Numbered from the stretch's first letter, positions 18,516-26,728 are shown. The stretch is DNA of 46,519 nucleotides from a virus (IMGVR_UViG_3300023227_000007:1-46519); one strand, 5' to 3'. The notes: generated from the letters alone by a model not told the origin. Numbers and translations: made by a program.

Positions 18516-19028
18516 ATGAGCACATCTCCGTTTAATTCCTCCCGCACGCCCCTCCGCAACTTGCAACACCTCCTGAGCTCGTTGGTTTTTTCGGTGAGCA
18601 AAGTTTTTAATACCTTCGAGATTTGCGCTGCTCAGGTGCTTTTTAATCATAATGAGCGGATCGACACCATTGAGACGGGCCGGTTAAAGGTATCTCCTCG
18701 GGCTGCTGCTGCTGTCATTTCTACGGAAGGGAATGCAGTGTATTCCGCAGCTAATTTTGCCACCGGAGTCATTGAGCGTGATCCGAACGGATCAAATCGA
18801 GCGGACACGACTGATAGTGCCGTGAATCTGATCGCCGGCTTGGGTTTGACTGCAGATTACCAGAGTATTGATTGTCTCCTTGTTAATAAAAGCTCAGACC
18901 GTTCAGTTGGCCTTTCGGGAGGGACTGGAGTCACTCAGCAGTATGATATTAACTTTCGTGAATTACATGCGATTCGTATTAGTATTGTCCGCACAAGCGC
19001 AACTAACGTTTCCATCAGGTCGTTTTAA
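18516..19028 (+). CDS. Hypothetical virion-region protein
   Basis: A 170-residue protein. Residues 1-50 form an amphipathic helix region (LRNLQHLLSSLVFSVSKVF); the remainder is beta-rich with many Thr, Ser and Asn. It starts 20 nt after the preceding structural gene. It could be a small tail or decoration protein; no motif recognised. Confidence 0.5.
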   Translation: MSTSPFNSSRTPLRNLQHLLSSLVFSVSKVFNTFEICAAQVLFNHNERIDTIETGRLKVSPRAAAAVISTEGNAVYSAANFATGVIERDPNGSNRADTTDSAVNLIAGLGLTADYQSIDCLLVNKSSDRSVGLSGGTGVTQQYDINFRELHAIRISIVRTSATNVSIRSF

Positions 19029-19073
19029 TTAAATACTAGGAGCGCCTCAGTTTTACCAGTAATATAATAAATC

Positions 19074-19367
19074 ATGAAATCCGCAATTCCACACATTTCA
19101 ACGACCGGTCGCGTTCTGACTACTACTACTGGTGATGCTTACATTAATCTCGGGGACGCTCTTGCGCACGAGGTTCAAATCATTAACCGGTCCGGCACCG
19201 AGATTGACGTGAAGACGGCCAATAGCGAAATCGCTGTTCCGATACCAAATGGAGCCGGATTGGTGCTCGGACTTTCCGCTAATCTTTCGGAGGTAGCGGT
19301 GCGACGCACTGACGGCGATAATGCTCAGGTGTTCGTTAGCTTCGTCCACCTTCGATTCACCAACTAA
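19074..19367 (+). CDS. Small beta-rich virion-region protein
   Basis: A 97-residue protein, alternating hydrophobic and polar residues (AHEVQIINRSGTEIDVKTAN) as in a small beta-sandwich. The spacing to neighbours is 45 nt and 18 nt, with GGAGA before the next start. Possibly a head fibre, decoration or fibre-tip protein; unproven. Confidence 0.5.
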   Translation: MKSAIPHISTTGRVLTTTTGDAYINLGDALAHEVQIINRSGTEIDVKTANSEIAVPIPNGAGLVLGLSANLSEVAVRRTDGDNAQVFVSFVHLRFTN

Positions 19368-19385
19368 AAAAAGGAGACCCATAAA

Positions 19386-19742
19386 ATGAGATCACAAGGA
19401 GGATTAGGATATTCACCGGGGATTAGCTCAGGAGGTGCCCCTGCAGCTCATGCTTCGACGCATGCATCAGGTGGCAGCGACCCTATTGCTCCCGATGATT
19501 TCGGGGCCATGAGCGCTGCGCTTTCTGATTTAACTGGCGGAGAAGCTGGCTCCCTAGATGGACTGGCAACTGCTGGAGGCGCGATTGCTGAGAACTCTGT
19601 TCGGTTCGTGGTTCAAAACTTTGTGCTGTCGTCTTGGAAGCTAACGGATGACGATTCCGCAGAGAATGTCGCAGGCGGTATTATTCGTCCAGACGACTAT
19701 GCAACGACTACGAATGAGTTTGTCTGGCTCCAGGTCAGCTAA
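19386..19742 (+). CDS. Small fibre-like protein with HASTHASGG motif
   Basis: A 118-residue protein. The stretch AHASTHASGGSDPIAPDDFG is characteristic of phage tail fibres and baseplate-type proteins, in which the histidines bind metal inside a trimer. Before it is a Gly-rich N-terminus, after it a mostly beta C-terminus. It is flanked by small structural genes. Probably a trimeric fibre or collar protein. Confidence 0.6.
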   Translation: MRSQGGLGYSPGISSGGAPAAHASTHASGGSDPIAPDDFGAMSAALSDLTGGEAGSLDGLATAGGAIAENSVRFVVQNFVLSSWKLTDDDSAENVAGGIIRPDDYATTTNEFVWLQVS

Positions 19743-19761
19743 CGGAAAGGGAAACACTATT

Positions 19762-21513
19762 ATGAAAATCATTACACAATATTTGGTGCTTTGGGCACTC
19801 TTAGCCGGACTGCTCTTCGGTCAAGTGGAGACGGTCAAGAAGAGTCCGGGCAATGATGAAATTACAGAGGATTTGGTAATCCCTGAAGGACGGGCTCTGA
19901 CGGTCGATGGGACTCTGACGGTCAATGGCCTCGATGTTGGCAGTGTGTCGTCGCAATTCGCCGCCCGGCAAATGGCAGGCTACGGCATCAGCGACGGGGC
20001 GACGGCGAACCGTGGCGAGATCCTAACGCCGGGTGCGATTGGGGACGTGGCTGGTTTACCAATGTCATTTCTCGCGGTCATAGACGTAGGCACATCTGAC
20101 CCATCTTCAAATTCTGGCGTCATTTACATCGGAGACTCTACTTCTCCTAACTTCTCGACCGGGAGCGGGACCAGCAATGCCTCATACGCTTATATTACAA
20201 CCTCGGGAGACTTGCAGATTAGAGTAAACGGGTCGTCGGGAAGTAATTATCGCAGAGTGATTTACAGGGATTTCCGCACGGCTTATTCGGGTCGCAATGG
20301 ACTCCGATTGGCGATAGTTTTCCCTGAAGGGAATAGCACCACGAGCCCCAGAATCGAGGTCGATGGGGTGGATGTTACAGGGAGTTTTGACCCCAGCACC
20401 GGTGGGGCAATTCCGAACTGGATTCCAACTGCTCTAGAAACGACCAATTACCTATGGGGGTATGAATGGTCAGGGGGCCGCAATCCCTACGTCCGCGCCA
20501 TCATCGGCGCACTCAGCAGCGCCGAGTCCGAAACGTGGGGCACCACCGGCGAGCTGCCGACGTGGGCGACTAAGGCGGGTAGTGCGGTAAATCCTATCGC
20601 GAATAGCGGATTTGAAACGACTGGTTCCGAGGGGACTTCCGTTTTTGCCAATTGGTGGGGCGGCGCGAACCTCACAACATCAGCTGAAACTAGCGATCCT
20701 TACGTTGGCGCTAACTCTCTTAGGCTAACCGGAGGGGGTGCATTGTCCTCAACCCTGAACAACCATTTGAGGGCTGAGCCTTTCGGACTCGACAACTTCG
20801 GGGCTCCATGGACTCCCGGTCAATATGGCAGAGTTACTTTTGCGGCAAAACACGTTTCAGGGGGCAGTCTCTATTTCGGTAACGCTTACGTATCCCTGAA
20901 AACAGTCGCATCTGGAGACGCGAGCGGGTGGACTGAGTTTGAGTGGTCTGGGATTATTACTAGCAGCTCCGGCTATGCAGCCCCTGTTTTTGGAGCGGCA
21001 TCAAGCGCGGTTTGGTTAATTGATAAAGTAGTGTTTTTGCAAGAGGGATTAATAGACGACCCATACTACCAGCCAGCCCTTGCTACCGGTGACCGTCTAG
21101 GCCGCATGTCCCGCCGCTTGCTGGGTATCACTCCGATGGTCGCGCTCGGAGTCTCTGAGGTCGTCATCAGTCACACGCTATCATGGGACGGCACCAATCA
21201 CACCGCGCAATCCCTCACCGGCGGCAAAGCGTTTGAGGCGGGCTTTGTTCCGACCATGATTTCGCTCGTGCCCGACGCCGCCAGCTCCGGCGACGGTTGG
21301 ACTATCGGCACCTCCGCCGATGCCGACCAATACAAGACCGTGGCGAGCTACTCGACCGGGAAAACGATCTACACGCAGGCCGACTTCGCGAGCCGCGTTC
21401 CCGGCGGCACCGGCGCGACCAACCTCGACCTCCTCATCGATCCCGATACCGCCAATTACACCGGCAGCATCGAGGTCACCATCTACGGCAGCAACACCGC
21501 GGGATCCCCCTAA
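19762..21513 (+). CDS. Large fibre-like protein with N-terminal signal-type sequence
   Basis: About 583 residues from the ATG at 19762 (GGAAAGGG upstream). The first 25 residues look like a Sec signal (Lys, then YLVLWALLAGLLFG). Then LTVDGTLTVNGLDVGS, a repeat often found in tail fibres, and a jelly-roll-like Gly/Ser/Thr-rich body. A C-terminal domain (residues about 460-580) ends in SIEVTIYGS. An export-type signal in a probable virion protein is odd: it may be a membrane anchor, or the protein may act at the cell surface. Confidence 0.55.
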   Translation: MKIITQYLVLWALLAGLLFGQVETVKKSPGNDEITEDLVIPEGRALTVDGTLTVNGLDVGSVSSQFAARQMAGYGISDGATANRGEILTPGAIGDVAGLPMSFLAVIDVGTSDPSSNSGVIYIGDSTSPNFSTGSGTSNASYAYITTSGDLQIRVNGSSGSNYRRVIYRDFRTAYSGRNGLRLAIVFPEGNSTTSPRIEVDGVDVTGSFDPSTGGAIPNWIPTALETTNYLWGYEWSGGRNPYVRAIIGALSSAESETWGTTGELPTWATKAGSAVNPIANSGFETTGSEGTSVFANWWGGANLTTSAETSDPYVGANSLRLTGGGALSSTLNNHLRAEPFGLDNFGAPWTPGQYGRVTFAAKHVSGGSLYFGNAYVSLKTVASGDASGWTEFEWSGIITSSSGYAAPVFGAASSAVWLIDKVVFLQEGLIDDPYYQPALATGDRLGRMSRRLLGITPMVALGVSEVVISHTLSWDGTNHTAQSLTGGKAFEAGFVPTMISLVPDAASSGDGWTIGTSADADQYKTVASYSTGKTIYTQADFASRVPGGTGATNLDLLIDPDTANYTGSIEVTIYGSNTAGSP

Positions 21514-21526
21514 CCCCTAACCAACC

Positions 21527-22084
21527 ATGAAGCGAATCACTTATCTTATCCTCATTGGGCTGGCGTTATCGCTTGTCCTCTCCGCTCAATCGCAATCGCG
21601 AATCGTCGAGCTCGGCAGTGATGCGCCGAGTCCATCTGCTAGGGTCACGTCTATCGATCCCGGCGCAGGGGTTATCTTCTTCGGTTGGGTTGGGGACGAT
21701 GGTTTTGCCGTTGGCTCCGGCACCTATATTGCGCGATTTGCTCCGCTCACTGCCGATGCTGAGACCGGAGAATTTGCCGGTCTCACCGATGCCGAGATCG
21801 TAGCCGCCATCCTCGCCCCGGATCCTCCCGCAGCGGTGCCCGCCAGCGTGACGCCCTACCAACTTTGGCGAGCACTCAAGGCCGAGTTTGGTTTATCACG
21901 CACTGAAGTCCTGACCGCTGTAAACGCGATCACGAACGCGGACACCAAGGACGCCTACCTTACTGCCATCGAGACGCCCCAAACCTACGAACGGGCAGAC
22001 CCGACGATCGTTGCACTTGGGTTGATGCTCTCTCTTTCCTCCGATGATCTCGACACGCTGTTCCGTGCGGCCGCGAGGCTCTAA
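21527..22084 (+). CDS. Exported hypothetical protein with signal peptide
   Basis: A 185-residue protein. MKRITYLILIGLALSLVLSAQS is a clear signal peptide with a likely cut after LSA. The mature part starts beta-rich (IVELGSDAPSPSARV), then an Asp/Glu-rich helix part (LTDAEIVAAIL) and a C-terminal helical domain. It starts 13 nt after the fibre-like gene. Together with that gene it forms a pair of probably exported proteins in the structural region. Confidence 0.55.
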   Translation: MKRITYLILIGLALSLVLSAQSQSRIVELGSDAPSPSARVTSIDPGAGVIFFGWVGDDGFAVGSGTYIARFAPLTADAETGEFAGLTDAEIVAAILAPDPPAAVPASVTPYQLWRALKAEFGLSRTEVLTAVNAITNADTKDAYLTAIETPQTYERADPTIVALGLMLSLSSDDLDTLFRAAARL

Positions 22085-22089
22085 CCTCC

Positions 22090-22617
22090 ATGCGTCTCTC
22101 GCAAACAGAACTTAGATCGATCCTACTCATGGGCGGAGTGCCGTGTGTGGCACCGGGGTGGACGTTTTTTGATGCTTACTACGAGACGGTGAGCGTTGCG
22201 ACGGTGCGGAAGATTCAGACTGCTTGGATGGATACGCTACCTGATGAATTGACGACCAATCGGCGAATTGGAGGGGGGAAGTCCGTTCGGGTTCCTGTGC
22301 ACACGATGGCTGGTAAGACAAACCCGGCCGATGACGAAGCCGGTGATTGCGACGATCACGGCGTGGGGCTGATGAATCACGCCAGAACGGGAAACTGGTT
22401 GAAGTCAGTACGGCTTGGCATCCCCCTTGGTGGTCTCGCAATTGGCCCAACGATTTTCTATTCGCTCCCTTCCCGAGCTAACGGCATGCGGTCCGGCAAG
22501 CATCTTCTGAATTGGGCAATCAACGGGAGTCGGCGGCTTTACTTCTGGGAGCCGGGAGACTCTGACATTGCCATTTTAACGCCCACCGAAAGGGCAACCG
22601 CAACCTGGGGATGTTGA
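22090..22617 (+). CDS. DCDD-motif protein, transglutaminase/papain-like fold suspected
   Basis: A 175-residue protein. The core has GDCDDHGVGLMNHA near residue 88 and FWEPGDSDI near the C-terminus. Small phage proteins with a D-C-D-D start, an HALNW-type middle and a final EP are, to my memory, related to transglutaminase-like cysteine hydrolases. Here the middle is HLLNWAI. It could be a peptidoglycan-active enzyme, which suits its place at the head of the lysis-type genes. A catalytic role is not proven. Confidence 0.5.
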   Translation: MRLSQTELRSILLMGGVPCVAPGWTFFDAYYETVSVATVRKIQTAWMDTLPDELTTNRRIGGGKSVRVPVHTMAGKTNPADDEAGDCDDHGVGLMNHARTGNWLKSVRLGIPLGGLAIGPTIFYSLPSRANGMRSGKHLLNWAINGSRRLYFWEPGDSDIAILTPTERATATWGC

Positions 22618-22620
22618 GCG

Positions 22621-22749
22621 ATGATAAAGCGCCTTATCTTCATTTTTCTCACCCTCGCCTGCGCTGGATGTCAGACGGTCACTCCGGTGGAGCAGACCGA
22701 TGAGCCCGACGTTTGGCGCAATCCTAACGCCCGATATATTGAGCCATGA
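22621..22749 (+). CDS. Very small lipoprotein, o-spanin-like candidate
   Basis: A 42-residue ORF: MIKRLIFIFLTLACAGCQTV, then a Pro/Glu/Asp-rich tail. The signal and the lipobox (ACAGC) predict acylation at Cys17. The mature part is only 26 residues. It begins 3 nt after the DCDD gene and its last codons overlap the next gene by 4 nt. Its size fits a short o-spanin that spans from outer membrane to periplasm, but no partner in another frame was found. Confidence 0.5.
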   Translation: MIKRLIFIFLTLACAGCQTVTPVEQTDEPDVWRNPNARYIEP

Positions 22750-23504
22750 ATCCCGACGCACTCCCATCTACCTCTGAAGTCTTTTCCATCTCGTTTCTCT
22801 CCACGTGGGGCGGTATCTTGTTTTGGATTACGATGCTTGGTCGCGCATATAAATCGACGCGCAATGGTGGAGGGTTGCGTGGTCTTTACCGCGGTCTCAT
22901 TTACGGCGAAAACGTGCCGACCTCGATTGCCAAAGACTACGAGGTTGAGTTGGCTAGGGAGAATAAGCGAAAACCGAAGGGCCCCTTTCCGATCGCCCTA
23001 CTTGCCTTGTGCATCGCTTTTTTTTCAGTGGGGCCGATTGGTTGCGCCACAAACCCCGGCAATGAACCGACTACGACCGAGCAGCGTGTTCGGCAGGTTG
23101 AGCTTATTTCTGCTGCCGTATCCGGTATTGTGCAACTTGCCGTTGCTTCCGACATTGCCAAAAATCCCGACCATCGCGCCTACTATGCTGCGGCCTCTGA
23201 TGCTATCCTGATCGCCGCCGACACGGGAGTGAGTGATCCGACCTCGATTGCCGCTCTGGTCAAACGCTACACCTCCGACAGCTACGACGCGATCGCGGAG
23301 GCTTCGCTTGCGGCCGGCATGGGGCTCTACCAGTCGTTTTATTCCATTAACGTATCTAGTGCCTTGGACACAAAACCCGCGTTTAAGGTGGCCCTTGTCG
23401 CCATCGCTCAAGCAATCAACCGGGCTTCTTCTCCCGTCGCCGCGACCGAGCGACTTGCTGAACCTCCTTTTCTTCGGATTCCCGATGATCTGATCCTGCG
23501 TTAA
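22746..23504 (+). CDS. Two-part membrane protein in lysis module
   Basis: A 252-residue protein. The N-terminus has a first hydrophobic segment (residues about 13-32, FLSTWGGILFWITMLGRAY), then a basic stretch, a second segment (residues about 80-100, PIALLALCIAFFSVGPIGC) that ends with a lipobox-like cysteine, and an Ala-rich helical C-terminal domain. It looks like a holin-type N-terminus joined to a lipoprotein, so an internal start cannot be excluded. It couples with the small lipoprotein gene upstream. Confidence 0.5.
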   Translation: MNPDALPSTSEVFSISFLSTWGGILFWITMLGRAYKSTRNGGGLRGLYRGLIYGENVPTSIAKDYEVELARENKRKPKGPFPIALLALCIAFFSVGPIGCATNPGNEPTTTEQRVRQVELISAAVSGIVQLAVASDIAKNPDHRAYYAAASDAILIAADTGVSDPTSIAALVKRYTSDSYDAIAEASLAAGMGLYQSFYSINVSSALDTKPAFKVALVAIAQAINRASSPVAATERLAEPPFLRIPDDLILR

Positions 23505-23505
23505 A

Positions 23506-23700
23506 ATGGGCACGATCAAAGCAGTATTCTCTTTTCTTGCCGCCTTCCTGGGCGGACGAAACGCTGCGGCCAAACGTGCCAACACGCCAGAGATGAAGGC
23601 CAACGCTCAAGCCAAGCAGGACGCTGCGATTAAGGATGCAGTGCGGACCTCCGCAAAGAAGCGAAACCTCGAACAGATCAGAAAGGACTTGGCGGAATGA
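23506..23700 (+). CDS. Small inner-membrane-spanin-like protein
   Basis: A 64-residue protein with one N-terminal hydrophobic segment (IKAVFSFLAAFLGG) and a long charged helix (ANAQAKQDAAIKDAV). That is the layout of an i-spanin, shorter than usual. Its stop overlaps the start of a lipoprotein gene (ATGA), the arrangement expected for an i-spanin/o-spanin pair. Function is inferred from this pairing. Confidence 0.5.
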   Translation: MGTIKAVFSFLAAFLGGRNAAAKRANTPEMKANAQAKQDAAIKDAVRTSAKKRNLEQIRKDLAE

Positions 23701-24050
23701 GAACGTTTTCAGCACTTCTTTTTGTCGTGGTCCTATCGGGCTGCGGGACTTCCCCGGTCATCCCTGATTTGGTGGCTCCTGCAGAGTTAGCCAGCTTTGA
23801 TCCTGCCGATGGCGCCGAGCCTACCAGTGGCATCGTCTCCGTCGACGAGCAGGGGCTGACAATCACCACCAATGGTCGGGCACGCTACAACTCCTTGGTT
23901 GACGAATATGGGCACGAGTTTGTGCCTCGAATAAAAAAGGATTACGGCGTCTCGCCGTTGGAGGGGGGATTCTATTTTCTAAATAACGCCGGATTTGAAA
24001 AGTGGGGCATCATGGCCGAGTGGCGAAAAATGGGAAGGCAACCAAACTAA
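23697..24050 (+). CDS. Lipoprotein, o-spanin-like or surface lipoprotein
   Basis: A 117-residue protein with a signal and lipobox (FVVVLSGC, Cys16). The mature part is Asp/Pro-rich, then mixed with aromatic residues near the end (GGFYFLNNAGFEKWG). It is larger than usual o-spanins. It overlaps the genes on both sides (ATGA and TAATG). It may complete host lysis with the small protein before it, or act as a superinfection-exclusion lipoprotein. Confidence 0.5.
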   Translation: MRTFSALLFVVVLSGCGTSPVIPDLVAPAELASFDPADGAEPTSGIVSVDEQGLTITTNGRARYNSLVDEYGHEFVPRIKKDYGVSPLEGGFYFLNNAGFEKWGIMAEWRKMGRQPN

Positions 24051-24415
24051 TGACTCAACAACGCAAAGAAGAGCTAAAACAAAAAACGGTCAATGTGGTC
24101 GATTTATTCACGCGTTCTGCAGCGGTGATTGCGATGATGCTTTCGTCGTGGATGCTATTTACGGTTAACTCTAACGAGAACGATATCGTCAAAAGTCGAG
24201 GGGAGTATATTTCGTTGAGTGCCGATGTTTTAGTGCTTGGTAAGTCGCTCGATGAAGTCAGTCGTCTGTATTATCCTATCGATGCCGCAAACAAGCACGA
24301 GGCGTGGGCGTTGCGATTGGCGGCGGATAGTCGCGACGATCGCAGGGAGATTAAACAGCGGATGGACACGATCATCGATTTGTTGATGAACGGTCGGCGG
24401 CAGGTCTTGCCATAG
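24050..24415 (+). CDS. Membrane protein, holin-like candidate
   Basis: About 121 residues from the ATG that overlaps the previous TAA. One membrane segment (residues about 20-40, SAAVIAMMLSSWMLFTV) follows a basic N-terminus, then a periplasm- or cytoplasm-facing helix and a basic tail. A single-pass layout at the end of a lysis cluster suits a holin or antiholin, but no family match is recognised. Confidence 0.45.
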   Translation: MTQQRKEELKQKTVNVVDLFTRSAAVIAMMLSSWMLFTVNSNENDIVKSRGEYISLSADVLVLGKSLDEVSRLYYPIDAANKHEAWALRLAADSRDDRREIKQRMDTIIDLLMNGRRQVLP

Positions 24416-24831
24416 GGGATTTGGAAACGGCTGGAGACACCTCACCCTGTCGGGGTGGGTGGCAGGAAACGCCCTGTGGGTTTGTGGTATCCGTGTGGGT
24501 TGCCAGCGATCGAAGTCGCGCCGTAGCAATGCCCCCGGCATACGTCCAGTTCAGGGTTTTGAGCGCTCAGTCGGAGGCACAGGATTTACGCCTGCCGTCT
24601 GAATCACTCCGGTCCAGTCCGCTACGGTTGCGAGCCGTTTGACAAATCCGCCTGATAGGGACCTCCGACTGAGTGCTCAAATGCTACGGTCCTCAGCTCT
24701 TGCGAGCACGTAGAATTAAGCCCGGATGGTATTAGTGTAATCAGTCCGGGCACCGTATTTACCTCAGTGGCTGTCGCTGCACGCTGCACAGGTTGCGGTT
24801 CTGGTTGTCCGCATAGTTGGCGGCATCGAGT
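24416..24831. other. Gene-free, hairpin-rich stretch between lysis genes and integrase block
   Basis: No convincing ORF on either strand. It holds: a hairpin CACCTCACCC/GGGTGGGTG with one bulge (24438-24461); a 20-bp inverted repeat 24558-24577 with 24662-24681 (19 of 20 match) enclosing GGATTT/AAATCC (24582-24587, 24644-24649) and a small ACGG/CCGT hairpin; a hairpin GCCCGGA/TCCGGGC (24720-24751). The words GCTACGGT and TTGCGAGC occur twice, in and after the long hairpin. This could be a structured non-coding RNA or the phage attachment site; it lies where attP would be expected, downstream of the minus-strand integrase operon. Confidence 0.6.
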
Positions 24832-24868
24832 AAAAACAGAAAACCCGAAGCGAAAACGGCGCCTCGGG
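24832..24868 (-). terminator. Intrinsic terminator of integrase-regulator operon
   Basis: Read on the minus strand, CCCGAGGCG-type stem pairs with CGCTTCGGG (one wobble), loop CGTTTT, followed by TTTTCTGTTTTT. It lies about 98 nt beyond the stop of the XRE regulator, in the right orientation to end the minus-strand transcript. Confidence 0.7.
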
Positions 24869-24953
24869 CATCTGAATCTTAAGTCCACAAGAACTAAAAA
24901 AGTGTTAGCAGTCAGCACCGTTTTCGCTATGACAGCGCGATAGGAGCAGAAGA

Positions 24954-24973
24954 GTTGATCTAGAGTCAACGTT
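24954..24973. promoter_or_regulatory. Dyad GTTGA-N7-TCAACGTT
   Basis: Third copy of the dyad seen at 4676 and 13671. It overlaps the 3' end of the XRE regulator gene. Possible operator; function unknown. Confidence 0.3.
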
Positions 24974-25421
24974 TTTTTTGGAGGAACGAGTCAACTCCCA
25001 GTAGCCACGCCTTGATTGCGTCGGGATTTGCGAGGGCTTGGGAGAGGATCTGGGCTTGTTTGGATGTGAGTCCTTTGGAGAGGGCTTCGAGGTCGGCATG
25101 AAGCTTTGCGCGTGCCTTGTCTGCGGTCGATCGAGCAGCGCTGAACCGCCGCCCCATGTCTTTGCGCGATCGACTGTCCTCCACTCGGTCCGATGCGTGT
25201 TCGGCGCTCCATATGGCGATCCCGTCGAGGTAGCGGCGGTCTCCCTCTGCAATGCCCATCCCTTTGGTTAGGATCTTGGCTACCATCTTGAGGCTTGGCG
25301 TAATAAGCCCCTTTTGCATTTTCGAGAGGGTGGACTTGCTGATCTCGGCTCGTCGGGCGATCTCGGCTGGTCGTAGGTCCACCTCGAGGCGGAGTTTGTC
25401 GAAGTATTGCGGAAATGTCAT
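24966..25421 (-). CDS. XRE-family helix-turn-helix regulator
   Basis: A 151-residue protein with an N-terminal HTH (residues about 6-55): RPAEIARRAEISKSTLSKM is a textbook recognition pair and PSLKMVAKILTK the following helix. The C-terminal two thirds are helical and charged, without an S24-type autopeptidase Ser/Lys pair, so if this is the lysogeny repressor it is not SOS-cleaved in the LexA way. Its ATG overlaps the integrase stop (ATGA), so both are made from one mRNA. It could control lysogeny or integrase. Confidence 0.75.
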   Translation of the reverse strand: MTFPQYFDKLRLEVDLRPAEIARRAEISKSTLSKMQKGLITPSLKMVAKILTKGMGIAEGDRRYLDGIAIWSAEHASDRVEDSRSRKDMGRRFSAARSTADKARAKLHADLEALSKGLTSKQAQILSQALANPDAIKAWLLGVDSFLQKKR

Positions 25422-26614
25422 GGCGTTGGTGGGGTAATCTTTAGGAATTGTTGAGCTACAGTCGTCGGGACTAAAGCGGAGAGATATGAATTGTAGAGCC
25501 GGGTGGGGCTCTGGTGGCGCATTAGGGCTGCGACACGATTGGCATTGCCGTCTATCGACATGAGGTAAGTGCAGAATGCTCTCCGGAAGCCGTTAAACGG
25601 CCATAGCGGGAGGTGCAGATCGCCCTCAAGCGAGGACGTGTGTTTAATGATGCGCCGCCAGTATCGTTTGCTGGGGGCGACGAATGGGCCGGTCTGCTCG
25701 GTCGTGAGATCCAGCCACCCCCATAAATTGGGGGGCAGGCCCATATCGGTGCTTAGGATCCAGTCGTCGTCGGTTTTACAGATTTCGGCCGGTATTCGGA
25801 TCTGCTTTTCGTTGGTCTTGATCATGTCCCAGGTCATGCGGTCAGCTTCTGCTGTGCGGATGCCGGCGAAGGCTCGGACTGCGATGTTTGGGATGCATTG
25901 CGGCCGGTCGCTCATCACGAAGCGCAGGATTTCAGCGATCTGGGTCGGCGTCGGTATTTGCTTCGGCTTGCGCTGGGGTTTGGGCAGATCGTCTTTTCGC
26001 AGATCAGCAATGGGGTTTTTACCGATCCAGCCGACCCGCTTGGCGTATCTGAAGAAGTTCCCCAGTGTCGTGCATCGGTTGTGCGCGGTTCTTGCTGCTT
26101 TCGGGGATAGAATGAATTTGAGCACTTCGGCGCGAAGGATGGATGACATCATCCGGGATGGGCCGATGTTGCGTGCGAGTAGTCCGATCACGGAGTTGAG
26201 AGAGTCTACCGTGCGCCATTCTCGGTTGAGGCTACGCTTGATGCCGATGAAAAGTTGCCGAGCGTCATCGATGGTCACCTTGGAGTTGGAGTAATTGTCG
26301 AGGTAGTAGGTTGCGGCATCTGTGAGGGTTGCTCCGGTCGGCTGCAGGAGTCGGCGTGCTTGATCGAGGTCAGCGAGCACGTCTGGTTGCATGAGTGACT
26401 CGGCAGCGCCAGATCCGTAAGCGTTTAGGACTCGGCAGTGATTGCGCCATGCGGTGAGGGCTTTTTTCTCCGTCTCGAATCCTGGACGCTGGCGACGGCC
26501 GTTGATTGTGAGGGTGAGTTGCCACGGCTTTTTTCGTCCCTCGATGTGGGCGATGGGGATCGTTCCGCTTCGGGATGTCGGTGTCCGTTTTGTGGCAGTT
26601 TTGTGGGTGTTCAC
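25418..26614 (-). CDS. int: Tyrosine recombinase (phage integrase)
   Basis: A 398-residue integrase from a GTG start. The N-terminal arm-binding part is basic, a core-binding (SAM-like) domain covers about residues 85-190, and the catalytic domain follows. Arg I is in FAGIRTAEADRM. The second box is FNGFRRAF, in which the usual histidine of H-x-x-R is Asn; the third is MRHQS; the nucleophile tyrosine lies in RLYNSYL. It should integrate and excise the phage. No IntI-type additional patch is visible between the second and third boxes, so it is not taken as an integron integrase. It is divergent from the early operon. Confidence 0.85.
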   Translation of the reverse strand: MNTHKTATKRTPTSRSGTIPIAHIEGRKKPWQLTLTINGRRQRPGFETEKKALTAWRNHCRVLNAYGSGAAESLMQPDVLADLDQARRLLQPTGATLTDAATYYLDNYSNSKVTIDDARQLFIGIKRSLNREWRTVDSLNSVIGLLARNIGPSRMMSSILRAEVLKFILSPKAARTAHNRCTTLGNFFRYAKRVGWIGKNPIADLRKDDLPKPQRKPKQIPTPTQIAEILRFVMSDRPQCIPNIAVRAFAGIRTAEADRMTWDMIKTNEKQIRIPAEICKTDDDWILSTDMGLPPNLWGWLDLTTEQTGPFVAPSKRYWRRIIKHTSSLEGDLHLPLWPFNGFRRAFCTYLMSIDGNANRVAALMRHQSPTRLYNSYLSALVPTTVAQQFLKITPPTP

Positions 26615-26728
26615 GACGGTTTAAATGGGTAAATATGGGGTATTCGGAAGATATACGAATCGCAACTAAAATGATTATTTTAGAATACACGGGCTTGACT
26701 TGTGTAAGTATTTCCACAATTCTTCGGC
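26615..26728. promoter_or_regulatory. Divergent control region between integrase and early operon
   Basis: Several dyads lie here: ATTCG-N9-CGAAT (26642-26660), the perfect CTAAAAT-GATT-ATTTTAG (26666-26683), and TTGTG-N9-CACAA (about 26699-26717). A TTGACT hexamer (about 26695) could be the -35 box of a rightward early promoter. Together they look like an operator region for the XRE or RHH regulators. Which protein binds which dyad is not known. Confidence 0.55.

Noticed and set aside
25569-26294. 241-residue plus-strand ORF
   Set aside because: It lies fully opposite the integrase gene, without ribosome-binding site or any recognised motif.
25418-26614. Integrase of the phage taken as the integron integrase for the array
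   Set aside because: It lacks an insertion between the second and third catalytic boxes that would mark IntI, it is 8-9 kb from the array and is placed with the lysogeny regulator, as normal for a phage integrase.
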